A stretch of 10,113 bases of DNA from Ectocarpus siliculosus (GCA_000310025.1 FN648541.1:173957-184069); one strand, 5' to 3'; positions 1 through 7,664 are shown, numbered from the stretch's first letter. The notes: generated by a model not told the origin, from the sequence alone. A program made the numbers and translations.

Positions 1-218
1 GAGAACGTGTGCGTGTTTTGCAGGATGGCACGTTGTTAGACCACTGATGGTCGGTAGGGGAGGGTGCACAAAATGCAACATGCAGGCAAGGGAGAGAACG
101 TGTGCGTGTTTCGCAGGATGGCACGTTGTTAGACCACTGATGGTCGGTAGGGGAGGGTGCACAAAATGCAACATGCAGGCAAGGGAGAGAACGTGTGCGT
201 GTTTCGCAGGATGGCACG
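1..218. repeat. 93-bp tandem repeat array (2.35 copies)
   Basis: Units start at 1, 94 and 187 with period 93 bp. The first two are complete and the third stops after GATGGCACG at about 218. The copies are nearly identical: unit 1 reads GTTTTGCAGG where units 2 and 3 read GTTTCGCAGG. The array starts at the window edge, so its full length is unknown. It lies in the presumed left part of the acyl-CoA oxidase intron. The segment GTTAGACCACTGATGG within each unit resembles the GTTAGACCATTGACC core of the dispersed family in the GT47 introns. Confidence 0.95.
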
Positions 219-748
219 GAGAGGAGAGAGAGCAAAAAACTCTTACGAGTCGGAGGGGAAGATGAACAACCTCGCGCGTAAAGTACGCGTGTCATCTCAA
301 GGCGTGGCTCGAGTGTACGGCGGCACCTGCGCAGAAATGCAGGTGTTCCTCGCGAGCTGCCATCTGAATCCGTTCCCCGTTCGCACGACAAACACTGTTA
401 CGGGTACACAGCAGCTGTGCGGTCCAACAAACTCCAGCCATCTCGGTCCCACGCGAGCCGTCAAGATCCTATTATGGCATGTTTGTGCCCGCACGCACTG
501 TTGCCAGGGTTACATACCAAGCATGCGGGGACACGACACCGCGGCAATATCATGGACACGCCGTCACCCCAAGACTACAGGGGGAAAGATCCACGAAAGT
601 GCCGTACTTTCTTGCTTTCGTAACACAACACGACAAGACAGTCATGGCTCGCGCTGTCCAACGCGGCCGCTGCGGATTCGAGCGGCAGACATGCGTATCG
701 AGCAGCACAGCGGGGCGACAGCCGTCACAGGATCACCATCACCACCGT
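219..748. other. Unassigned sequence, probably acyl-CoA oxidase intron
   Basis: I see no exon of the oxidase, no other protein motif and no clear repeat here. Open frames crossing it end up in low-complexity tracts. By position it should be part of the intron that begins with the donor at 1140 on the minus strand. Confidence 0.5.
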
Positions 749-798
749 CAACAACAACAACAACAACAACAACAGCAACAACAACAACAGCAGCAGCA
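749..798. repeat. (CAA)n/(CAG)n microsatellite
   Basis: This run of CAA units interrupted by CAG spans about 50 bp. All six frames across it give homopolymer peptides (polyQ, polyT/N or cysteine-rich on the other strand), which inflates open reading frames here. Confidence 0.95.
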
Positions 799-801
799 CG
801 A

Positions 802-833
802 CCCCCCCCGCCCCCGCCCCCGCCCCCGCCCCC
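802..833. repeat. C-rich (CCCCCG)n tract
   Basis: A run of C blocks separated by single G at hexanucleotide spacing. The minus strand, which is the sense strand of the acyl-CoA oxidase pre-mRNA, therefore has four or more G blocks with one-base loops, which is a canonical G-quadruplex pattern. Confidence 0.85.
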
Positions 834-1068
834 TGCACCACATCACGTCATATACACACCACCACACAACCACTCGACAGCTGTGGGATCTCTTTCGCGC
901 GCCGCCCGCCCGCCCACCAACCAGACACACACGGGAGCCAGCCAGGGACGGGACGGGGGTGGCGGGGGCACACGCACGCACACACCGCCGCCACAGACTG
1001 ACGTAATCTTTTTATTGGTCTGCCGATTACAACAGCACTGTAGCGCGGTCGATGCTCTAGACAACACG

Positions 1069-1101
1069 AAAAAAAAAAAGAAAAAAAAAACACACACACA
1101 A
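1069..1101. repeat. Oligo-A tract followed by (CA)n
   Basis: Two A runs of about ten separated by one G (1069-1090) are followed by a CA dinucleotide run to about 1101. On the minus strand this is a (TG)n-T-rich stretch about 40 nt downstream of the oxidase donor at 1140. Confidence 0.9.
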
Positions 1102-1140
1102 GGCATGGTCTCCAGACTCCGGGCTCAAACACTCACTCAC

Positions 1141-1359
1141 CCTGTCGAAGGTAGCCGTGGTCTCCAGCGCCCGGACGTTCGACCCGTGGCCCAGCTCGGT
1201 CTGGACGTAGGCGCCCAGGATGCGGAAGGAGGTGGCGAGAGGCAGCCAGGCCTCCCGCTGCTCCGGGGACGTCTGGTACCGCAGGGCCGGGACGACCATG
1301 GCCATGTGGACGTCGGTGGGGAGCACCTCGTCGATGGCCACGTACGCCCAGGCTATCTC
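1141..1359 (-). CDS. Acyl-CoA oxidase exon with FAD/substrate-site motif
   Basis: This exon gives the clearest identification of the minus-strand gene. It has 73 complete codons, beginning EIAWAYVAIDEVLP, continuing DVHMAMVVPAL and ILGAYVQTELGHGSN, and ending VRALETTATFDR. The TELGHGSN...LETTATFD block is the hallmark of acyl-CoA oxidases and lies in the flavin and substrate binding region. The previous exon ends ...GLTDPQ, so the join reads DPQ-EIAW, matching the DP-x-EI-x-W arrangement of family members. The 5' edge is an acceptor (AACAACAG, AG at 1361-1360) with a purine-rather than pyrimidine-rich upstream tract. The 3' edge is a good donor (GACAGG|GTGAGTGAGT, intron starting at 1140). 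The next expected exon, with the W-W/F-PG-x-G motif, is absent from 1-1140 and must lie further left. Codons recovered so far total about 159 of the 650-700 usual in the family. Confidence 0.92.
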
Positions 1360-2098
1360 CTGTTGTTTGTAGTTGTTTGTTGTTCATGTTTGCTCTCATC
1401 CTTTGTGTGCGTGTTCGTGGTTGTATGCGAACATGCTATATTTGCGTTGTCTGGTGCTGCTGCTGCTCTTTGCTGTCGCGTAGTTCTTGTATATACGCGG
1501 GAACGTCGAAACAATAAACAGTGTTTTGTGCTCTGTTCGCATCGACCGCAAAGCGTGCTGCGGAAAAAGCGGCAGCTACAGCGGTCCCGACTGGCTGGCT
1601 TGTGCCGAAAATGGCGACTCGACTACGGTTAGAATCTGCCGACCCAAACCGACCGAGCGGCTTGCTTCCCCCTGTGCTGACGCGAGCCAACAACATGCAT
1701 CCAGCACCGATACACCCGCCTACATGGCCACGCCGAGTGCCGCCTTACCGCCCTCGATCGTTGAAACAACGGGGCAAATGAAACTGTACGCCGGGTATCC
1801 AGCAACGTTTCTTTCCCCTACCACTCATATGAAAGGCTTCAACGCAACCAACCGCTTTCGAAGCTTCAACGCAACCGCTTTCGAATGGGGGGGGGGGGGG
1901 TACTATCTCGAACAGGTGAAGTCTCTCCGTGGTTGCATCTATGCGTTTACACTGTCGAACACAAAGGGGAGGGGGAGAAACTTGGAAAAAAAAAAAATAT
2001 CCCTTTGAACAACACACATACCGTTCGGACGCGCTATCTAAATAGTGCGCGGTTGCGCGATGAACGAGCTCACAACGTTACGAGATGATAAAACACAC
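1360..2098 (-). other. Acyl-CoA oxidase intron between exons 2099-2204 and 1141-1359
   Basis: This is a 739-bp phase-0 intron with a GTGTGT donor at 2098 and an AACAG acceptor at 1361-1360, both on the minus strand. It holds a short tandem duplication (1836-1885) followed by a G run, an A run near 1987-1998 and no recognisable gene. The reading frames crossing it look like chance open frames, because they run into low-complexity sequence and show no family motif. Confidence 0.75.
1836..1885. repeat. Short imperfect tandem duplication
   Basis: Two adjacent copies start with GCTTCAACGCAACC and end with GCTTTCGAA. The first (1836-1862) has an extra AACC insertion relative to the second (1863-1885). 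A G run of about 14 follows at 1887-1900. Confidence 0.85.
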
Positions 2099-2204
2099 CT
2101 GGGGGTCTGTAAGGCCCATCTCCCTGCACTTGTTGTGGAAGCGAGCCATCTTTTCCGCCGAGCGAAGGTAGCGCTGGGTGTGGTCGAGAAACGGTCGATC
2201 GTCC
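2099..2204 (-). CDS. Acyl-CoA oxidase, second recognised exon
   Basis: This internal exon of the minus-strand acyl-CoA oxidase has 1 nt plus 35 codons. It begins after a strong acceptor (pyrimidine-rich tract ending GCTGCTCAG, AG at 2206-2205). It ends with GACCCCCAG before a GTGTGT donor. The peptide includes DDRPFLDHTQRYLRSAEKMA and ends KCREMGLTDPQ. This resembles the family segment in which a short acidic-aromatic stretch leads into a helix of the R-Y-x-x-A...K type and then the GxxDP turn. The first base completes the Arg codon left open by the upstream exon at 4216. The last codon is complete, so the next junction is phase 0. The intron between this exon and the one at 4216-4367 is 2,011 bp and contains two long palindromes. 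The exon identity is inferred from remembered family features, but phase agreement at both ends supports it strongly. Confidence 0.85.
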
Positions 2205-2404
2205 CTGAGCAGCAACCAAAAGAAGGAACGGTGTGTGTGACAACAAAATGAACGGGGGCCCCCCCACAGCCATGACTATTTGCTGAATGCAGGCGGCAGC
2301 AAGACGAAGGAGTGTTTTAAGGGGGTGAAGAAAAGGGGTTGTGATGCTGGCTTTTTCCCCATACTTTAATCCTCTATGCAAAGAAAGAAAACAACCTCCC
2401 CGCC

Positions 2405-2877
2405 AGGGTTAGGTGGCGCATTCTCCTGTCATCAGTAGAGGACACCATCAAGAGGCGTCGTGCGTGCTGACACGTTCAGGTTTGCTGCTGGAGCCGAAAT
2501 ATCGAAGGTCGCAGCAGCCTTTGAAAACAGTTCTGAAATCTGCGCCGGAACCAAGCGGCAGCCAAACATTTGTCACAGCCGTACTCGTCGCCACTGACCC
2601 CAATCTCCTGAAAGGACGGGTGCCAGCAATAGCTATTATAGTGGCATCAGCTACTGCTGTGAACCCGCAGTTGAGGAGATTGGGGTCAGCGGCGGCGAGT
2701 ACGGCTGTGACAAATGTTTGGCTGCCGCTTGGTTCCGGCGCAGATTTCAGACTGTTTTCAAAGGCTGCTGCGACCTTCGATATTTCAGCTCCAGCAGCAA
2801 ACCTGAACGTGTCAGCACGCACGACGCCTCTTGATGGTGTCTTCTACTGATGACAATAGAATGCGCCACCTAACCCT
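2405..2877. mobile_element. Foldback palindrome 1 (MITE-like, arms about 205 bp)
   Basis: The left arm (2405-2609) and right arm (2674-2877) are reverse complements with about seven differences, or 96-97% identity. The outer ends read AGGGTTAGGTGGCGCATTCT on the left and its complement on the right. The arms end inward at CTGACCCCAATCTCCT. The 64-bp centre keeps degenerate complementarity (GGGT..AGCA..TAGCT against its partner). No transposase is encoded, and the open frame across it is only the palindrome read through. A TA duplication next to GGTGGCGC/GCGCCACC is possible, but it is itself self-complementary, so the element boundary is uncertain. A non-autonomous foldback element is the likeliest origin. 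Confidence 0.85.
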
Positions 2878-3236
2878 CAAAACTGACCTTGTTTGAGCGC
2901 CTTTCGTTTTGGCTCTTTTGACTTGACTTAAGAATGTTGTGAATTATTCTCTCGGTTGCAAAGGAGGCGTGCGGAGATAGACGCGTGAAAAGTATGTTTT
3001 GAGCAGCCTCTGCTGCCGCCCTGTGCGAGAATCAACAATTTTCTGTGTTTCGCGATGTGCCTTCCGACTGGCCTTGTGTGTCTGTTGTGCAATTTCTGGT
3101 GCTCTTGCGTTTGTTTTCAAAATTCGTCATCAAAATTCGTCTTCTTCACTCCCTTAATGACAACGCTGCCCAAACCGGTTCAGTGACGATAACGCCACTG
3201 TCCATCCCCCCACCAACGGCGACGACAACAAACGAA

Positions 3237-3295
3237 CAGCAGCAGCAGCAGCGAAAGGGCGCAGCGATTTCAACAGCAACAGCAGCAGCAACAAC
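3237..3295. repeat. CAG/CAA-rich microsatellite, interrupted
   Basis: A CAG run (3237-3252) and a CAA/CAG run (about 3271-3295) are separated by an unrelated 18-bp stretch. They lie in the acyl-CoA oxidase intron between the two palindromes. Confidence 0.9.
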
Positions 3296-3393
3296 GGATG
3301 CACACACAACACGAAGTGGTCCGTGCTTTCTATCCCGGTACAACACCAGTACGGACAGATTTGGGGTACTAGGCAGAGAGATCGGAACGCTTT

Positions 3394-4111
3394 TTAAGGG
3401 CGCGGGGGGGGGATCGCAGGACCTCCTCTGAAAAATCCAAGAAACGCCTGCACATGTCAGTTTTCCAAGGTCTAACCCCAGTACGATACTACGATCGCAA
3501 ATTAACCGTCCGCCGCCGTCGCTTGTGTACAATGTTAGCGTCGGAGATTGTAGCCCTTGTGATACACTGCAGACTAGCGGTCCGCGATTTTCCAAACGAT
3601 CCGTCTATCATCGACATTGGTGTGCAGCAAGCAGGATTTTTGAAGCTGCTGTGCGGTCCGATTTTGACACGCTTCAAGCACCATTGCTTATGGCTAGACC
3701 TACGGATACATGACCCCAGGCATTCAAATCGACTATGGCGACGAGTAGGACACGTGAGGGAAGAGCTGCGCTGAAGTTCGCGGCCCCGCACTCTCACATA
3801 GGCGCTGATTCGCTGTTGCTGTGTGCTTGAAGCGTTTCAAAATTGGACCGCACAGCACCTTCAAAATTCCTGCTTGTTGCACACCGATCTCGATGACAGA
3901 AGGATCGTTTGGAAAATCGCGGACCGCTAGTCTGCCGTGTATTACAAAGGGCTACAATCTCCGACGCTAACATTGTATACAAGCGACGGTGGCGGACGGA
4001 TAATTTGCGATCGTAGTTTCTTACTGGGGTTAGACTTTTGGAAAACTGAGATATGCAGGCGTTTCTTGGATTTTTCAGAGGAGGTCAAGCGATCCCCCCC
4101 CGCGCCCTTAA
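3394..4111. mobile_element. Foldback palindrome 2 (MITE-like, TTAA-flanked, arms about 288 bp)
   Basis: The left arm (3394-3681) and right arm (3823-4111) are reverse complements with roughly 25 differences, or about 91% identity, around a 141-bp non-palindromic spacer. The outer ends read TTAAGGGCGCGGGG and its complement. TTAA on both sides is the target duplication expected for piggyBac-type insertion, but TTAA is self-complementary and could simply be part of the arms. No transposase frame is visible. The arms are unrelated in sequence to palindrome 1 and more diverged, which suggests an older insertion. Confidence 0.85.
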
Positions 4112-4215
4112 TGCGAAGACAACAACAACAAAAAGAATGACGTCATTCCATTGGTCAGCCGATTAGCTCCGTCGATTCCAACTAGGAAAACACACAAGAC
4201 ACACGCCTACATTAC

Positions 4216-4367
4216 CTATCGAAAACGGGCTCGGCCTCCATCTCCGCCTGGATCTCCTTCATGCGCTCGAAGGCCTCCCTGCCCCCGTAGATCATGTAGG
4301 CCAGCTGCAAGGGCCTTACCGAGGAACCTGTCCTCTCCTTCACCATCAGGGGGTGGTCCGGCGTCGG
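4216..4367 (-). CDS. Acyl-CoA oxidase, N-terminal exon (partial gene)
   Basis: This is the most upstream exon I can support for a minus-strand peroxisomal-type acyl-CoA oxidase, the FAD enzyme that makes trans-2-enoyl-CoA and H2O2 in the first step of peroxisomal beta-oxidation. Read from 4367 down it gives 50 codons plus 2 nt, including KERTGSSVRPLQLAYMIYGG and then REAFERMKEIQAEMEAEPVF. This matches the family's N-terminal pattern of ER...S, a hydrophobic helix, a GG pair and then a charged helix. The exon ends at a donor (GATAG|GTAATG), leaving AG to join the G of the next exon as an Arg codon. The 5' edge is uncertain. Either translation starts at the ATG at 4346-4344, which gives an N-terminus about as long as in animal enzymes, or an acceptor (CTCGCAG) at 4370-4368 joins an exon further upstream. 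The frame stays open upstream of the ATG, so the sequence does not decide. Confidence 0.72.
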
Positions 4368-6022
4368 CTGCGAGTTACGGCAACAGCAACAGCGGCGTCC
4401 GCGACGGCAGCCGCGGGAGGGGCAGCGTTGTGCTACCGTAGCTTGGTATCACGTCCCAGCTCTGATTCAACTCCATTCCCAAACGACGATGCTGCGTGAG
4501 GTACAACCGCAAGTCCCGCAGCAGCTGTCCGTGCACTACGGAAATATAGGCCATTCGCTTGACGGAAGAAGAAGAAAGCACCAGGCGCATCTCATGCCTT
4601 TTTCCAGTTTGCTTGGGAACGAGTTGCGGAGGGGGGATACCGCAGGAAAGCAGGTGCTACCGTGTGCCCTAGAGGTACCAGTTCCGCCGGAACAGAGCCA
4701 CCCGTCAAAGGCGGCATAACGGAGAAAAAAAGCGGCGATACAGGCGTGGTGGGAATACTTTTGTACGTATCTCGCCATACTTGTACGCACACGTTATGTC
4801 TTTCTACGTTGAAAATACGTAGAGGGTCTAATGGTAAAGGTAGTACTGTGTCTACGACGTTCTTTGCCAAGGCCTCGAGCTTGGAGATGGCCCCAGCAGA
4901 GAAAGCCAATTTAGAGGCGAGGGGTCAATTCCCAATAAGAGTACATGCGTGTGCAGTATCCCTAAGCGAGTACAGTAACTCGAGCACCAGTCGGAGAGAT
5001 CGCAACCAACCGGGGTCGTCATGAAAAAAAGCTGGAGAACCGAAATGAATGATCCAAAGGTATTTTCCACACCGGTATCGGTGAAGATGGGACCTATCGG
5101 GGTGCACAACAAAAAGAGAGAGAGATATTTGGTGTGTTTTGAAAGCCTGATTGCACCCGGTGCCATCTCTCGCAGTCTACTGCAGCAGCAGCAGTAGAAA
5201 AACACGGCGGGGCAGCTCGGGTAGTTGTTGTAGAAGTGTGCGCCGAATGTCATGTTTCCGGTTAAAATTGTGCTCTCATCGATTCATGTTGCTGCAACGA
5301 GAATCATGCCAGTTGGAGCTGCTGGTCAAGTACAAAAACATCTGTATAGGTAACTTACATTTTACAATACATCCCCTGTAGTTCTCTACTGGGTCAACGG
5401 CAAAATATCGGGGAGAAACCCTCCGTTGTGCCGTGTATTGTAAATTGTAACCTTCACAGGGGACACGGCGCAGTGTCTATTGACAGCTTGCTGGTTTATT
5501 AGACATATTAGGAATAACATTGTAAAATTCATGGAAGGTGGAACAAAATCTACAGCAGTACATCATCAGTCCTACATCACTCATACTTGTACAACGCATC
5601 TAACAAGTCAATCAAAGTGTGTCAGTGAAATGTCTGCGCAAGACCGCATCAACTTCCGTCACCAACTTGTTTCTACACAACTCACAGCAGACATCTTCGT
5701 AGAACCGTATCCGTCGCTGGCATAAGACGATCCCTGCCGTGCTTGTGGAGTCGACATCAGTGCTGCGATGTCGGCTGAGTGCGCTGCACTGCCCGAGCCT
5801 CTGGCATAATACAAGAGGGACTAATGCACCCCAAGACAGAGGGACTTCGCAGATATTCTTTGGGAAAGCACCCCCCCCCTCGCTTTCGGCAGATCTTTTT
5901 ATTATACCAGGTACAGAGTAGGGAAAAAAAGAAAAAAGCCAGCTGGGCCCCACACACCACCAGCAGTGCCTTCAGACCCGGCCTGCCCTCCCCCTCCGTG
6001 CCTGGTTGGGTGAAACCACGAC
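4368..6022. other. Intergenic region between divergent genes, no recognised gene
   Basis: This is about 1.65 kb between the oxidase N-terminal exon (minus strand) and the GT47 start codon (plus strand). It should contain both promoters and 5' leaders, and possibly an upstream oxidase exon. Several open frames of 60-130 codons occur on both strands, but none carries a motif I can name or keeps a consistent frame through plausible splice sites. An 11-bp inverted pair (5361-5371 with 5434-5444) and a T-rich, TATA-like stretch at about 5896-5907 are the only small structures noted. Confidence 0.55.
5896..5907 (+). promoter_or_regulatory. Possible TATA-like element upstream of the GT47 gene
   Basis: The stretch TTTTTATTATACC lies about 120 bp upstream of the GT47 ATG. 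It is the only AT-rich stretch of this sort in the proximal region. Position and composition are the only support, and no initiator or transcript start can be placed from sequence. Confidence 0.2.
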
Positions 6023-6924
6023 ATGCCGTTCTTCTTCCCGCGACCGTCGTGCCGGGATCGTGTCACCACGGTGCTGGTGAGCCTAAGCAGGCGCCGCGCT
6101 CTACACCTCCTGTGGGCGGCCCCATGCGTGCTGCTAGGGTGCGCTTGGTCATTGGGATGGGCAGAGTTCAGTCAAGATGCGGTGCAACCTGGTAGCAGCA
6201 ACAGCAAGGGCAACGTGCTTCTTCTTCACTGGGGCGGCGATGACGACGACCCGGGGTTGAACGACGACCGGTATCCCATCCCAGATCGCATGGAGCCGGT
6301 CCCGCGGCCGCCGGAGGTCTGGGACTACCTGACGGGCGCCGACATCATGAACGTCCGCCTCGAGGCCCTCCGCCTCAACGGCACAGCAGCAGCCGACCAG
6401 CAGCAGCAGCAACACCAAGAGAGCAAGGTGGCGGCGGCAGCCGTGGTGGAAGCCGCCGAAGCGCTCGGGGACAACAAGGAGGACGTCCGCCCCGTCGACA
6501 CCGCCTTCGCGCCCAGGTGGAAGGGGATGCCCACCCGCGGAAGCCGCTGCTCCTCCATCGACATGGCCGCGGTGGCCCCGAGCATGGCGTGCGGCGCACC
6601 GCTGGCAGAGCCGTGCTTCGACCGCAGCCGCTGCCGGCCTCACGCGCCCGGAGGATCGCCGTCGAAGCCGTCCATCTACGTCTTCGACGTCACGTGCTCG
6701 CTCGCCGACAGCTCGGCGCTGCCCCCCAGCAACGAGAGCCTGGTGCTCAGTCACACGTGGAGGGAGGCGGCGAGGGACGCCGGGGTTCTCTCGGAGACCT
6801 ACTGGGACGCCTGCCTTTTTCTGCACGTCAACAAGCGGCTGGACCACGTGCCCTGCCCCGCGGAGAAGCCGCTGTGGAACGGGGGAAAGAACCACGTCAT
6901 GGTGGACCTCACCGACCGCGCCCG
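6023..6924 (+). CDS. GT47/exostosin-like glycosyltransferase, exon 1 (signal anchor and start of catalytic domain)
   Basis: This exon encodes the first 300 codons plus 2 nt of an exostosin-family (Pfam Exostosin, CAZy GT47) type II Golgi membrane protein, which would transfer a sugar in polysaccharide or glycan synthesis. The start is the first ATG after an in-frame TGA at 6011-6013. A basic stretch (RRR, residues 23-25) precedes one hydrophobic segment (about residues 26-47), giving a signal anchor. A low-complexity stem follows with a short polyQ (about 125-131) and an Ala/Glu-rich stretch. Next comes a Cys-containing segment, then the domain start with YVFDV (219-223), WDACLFLHVNKR and LWNGGKNHVMVDL (284-296), the last resembling the W-N-x-x-GR/K-NH block of exostosins. 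The exon ends at a CCCG|GTGGGT donor in phase 2. Donor substrate and linkage cannot be inferred. If intron 1 were retained, a stop at 6983-6985 would truncate the protein at 320 residues. Confidence 0.85.
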
Positions 6925-7492
6925 GTGGGTGTTGCAGCAGCAGCAGCAGCAGCGTTGCACACTGCCAGCTGCATCTAGTTTTTGATCGACGCCGCCATAG
7001 CGGACGAACACCTGCGCACGGAGGTGTGCCGGTAGATGTGTCCACGGCACGAAGAAAGCGCGGCTGATACGTGTATAGGCGTCGTGTGTAGGAAGCAGCG
7101 GCGGTGACGACTAGGCTGCCGCTGGTTTCGCGCGACTGCTGCTGCTGCTGCTGCTGCTGCCTCTGCGCGAATGCTATTGCAGCCGCATTCCCACCTCAAG
7201 ACTAACTCCGCATGTACAGCGACGTTTGCATCCTACGCTCGGGCGGCGGCAACTGACGAAGGAATGTCGTCAGTTTGACACGCCCGCAGCTTTGCCTACG
7301 TGTACAGCAGCTACAACAGCAGTGTCTACAATTTTTGACGAGAGAGCCCACTCCCTCGCGTACTTGCTGCTTGGCGAGAGCTACGCAGTCGGCCTGCTCG
7401 ATTGCACTCTTTACCCAATGCCCGCCGACATCCAAAACACCTTCCCCATCCCGCCCCGTCCCTCCCATTTCTTGTGTGCGTGTTTTTCAAAG
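6925..7492 (+). other. GT47 gene intron 1
   Basis: This is a 568-bp phase-2 intron (GTGGGT...AAAG). A (CAG)n run begins a few bases after the donor (about 6936-6953) and a CTG run lies at 7136-7160. The two are complementary and could pair in the pre-mRNA across about 185 nt. The CAG run also supplies many AG dinucleotides close to the donor. I see no gene inside. Confidence 0.75.
7136..7160. repeat. (CTG)n microsatellite in GT47 intron 1
   Basis: About eight CTG units. The plus-strand transcript would carry CUG here and CAG about 185 nt upstream (6936-6953), so the two could pair. Confidence 0.95.
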
Positions 7493-7664
7493 TGACAAGA
7501 AGCCGTGGATAGCGGGAAGCGCCGCCATGGACGCGTCCTCGAACATGCGTTCCTGCTTCTACCGCTCCGGCTACGATTTCGCGGTGCCCCTTCGACACCA
7601 GCGGGGGTTCGGGAACCTCACCGACCTCGCCCCCTGGCATCGGGACTACTTCCTCACGATGAAG
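7493..7664 (+). CDS. GT47/exostosin-like glycosyltransferase, exon 2
   Basis: This exon has 1 nt plus 57 codons. It starts after a pyrimidine-rich acceptor (TGTTTTTCAAAG, AG at 7491-7492). The first T completes an Arg codon with the CG left by exon 1, giving ...TDRARDKKPWIAGSAAMDAS. The block YRSGYDFAVPL matches the FRxGFDVSIPL motif of exostosin domains, and WHRDYFLTMK matches the segment leading to the F-x-G-N/K strand. The exon ends at AAG|GTGCGA in phase 0, and the next exon begins GNLYLSG, so the join restores the conserved FLTMKGNLYLSG run. Phase agreement on both sides and family motifs across both junctions make this exon well supported. Confidence 0.9.

Larger units (their letters stand above)
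2205..4215 (-). other. Acyl-CoA oxidase intron carrying two long palindromes
   Basis: This is a 2,011-bp minus-strand intron running from a GTAATG donor (4215) to a strong pyrimidine-tract acceptor ending CTCAG (2206-2205). More than half of it (about 1.19 kb) is made of two independent inverted repeats, at 2405-2877 and 3394-4111. A CAG/CAA-rich stretch lies near 3237-3295. The remainder (2878-3236 and 3296-3393) holds nothing I recognise. Confidence 0.75.

Noticed and set aside
1-1101. CRISPR array or prokaryotic origin suggested by repeats
   Set aside because: The 93-bp units are directly adjacent without unique spacers, and the surrounding genes have GT-AG introns. This is a eukaryotic minisatellite.
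1-1140. Next downstream exon of the acyl-CoA oxidase
   Set aside because: I scanned the minus strand for the expected PG/WW-type segment and a phase-0 acceptor and found none. The next exon must lie outside the window.
157-1632. 491-codon plus-strand open frame
   Set aside because: It runs through a tandem array, CAA/CAG and C-rich microsatellites and a poly-A tract, and crosses the well-supported oxidase exon in antisense. No protein motif is visible. It is a low-complexity artefact.
2413-2850. Pair of open frames (145 codons plus, 124 codons minus) with near-identical peptides
   Set aside because: Both are the same palindrome arm read from either strand, and the second half of each mirrors the antisense of the first. 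They are explained by the foldback element rather than by a gene.
4592-5253. Several 105-133 codon open frames on both strands in the intergenic region
   Set aside because: Their peptides look protein-like in places (for example VVDTVLPLPLDPLRIFNVER), but I could not match any family, and no consistent exon chain with phased splice sites emerged. They are left as unassigned.
5361-5444. 11-bp inverted repeat TTTACAATACA / TGTATTGTAAA
   Set aside because: The loop is about 62 bp and the arms are short and AT-rich. A pair this short is not unexpected by chance in 10 kb, and no flanking duplication or gene context supports a role.
5480-5953. 81-codon plus-strand and 113-codon minus-strand open frames
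   Set aside because: No motif is visible, they overlap each other in antisense, and there is no supporting splice structure. Neither can be called coding.
6149-7045. 298-codon minus-strand open frame
   Set aside because: It is the antisense shadow of the GT47 exon 1, kept open by high GC. No family motif was found, while the plus strand shows clear exostosin motifs.
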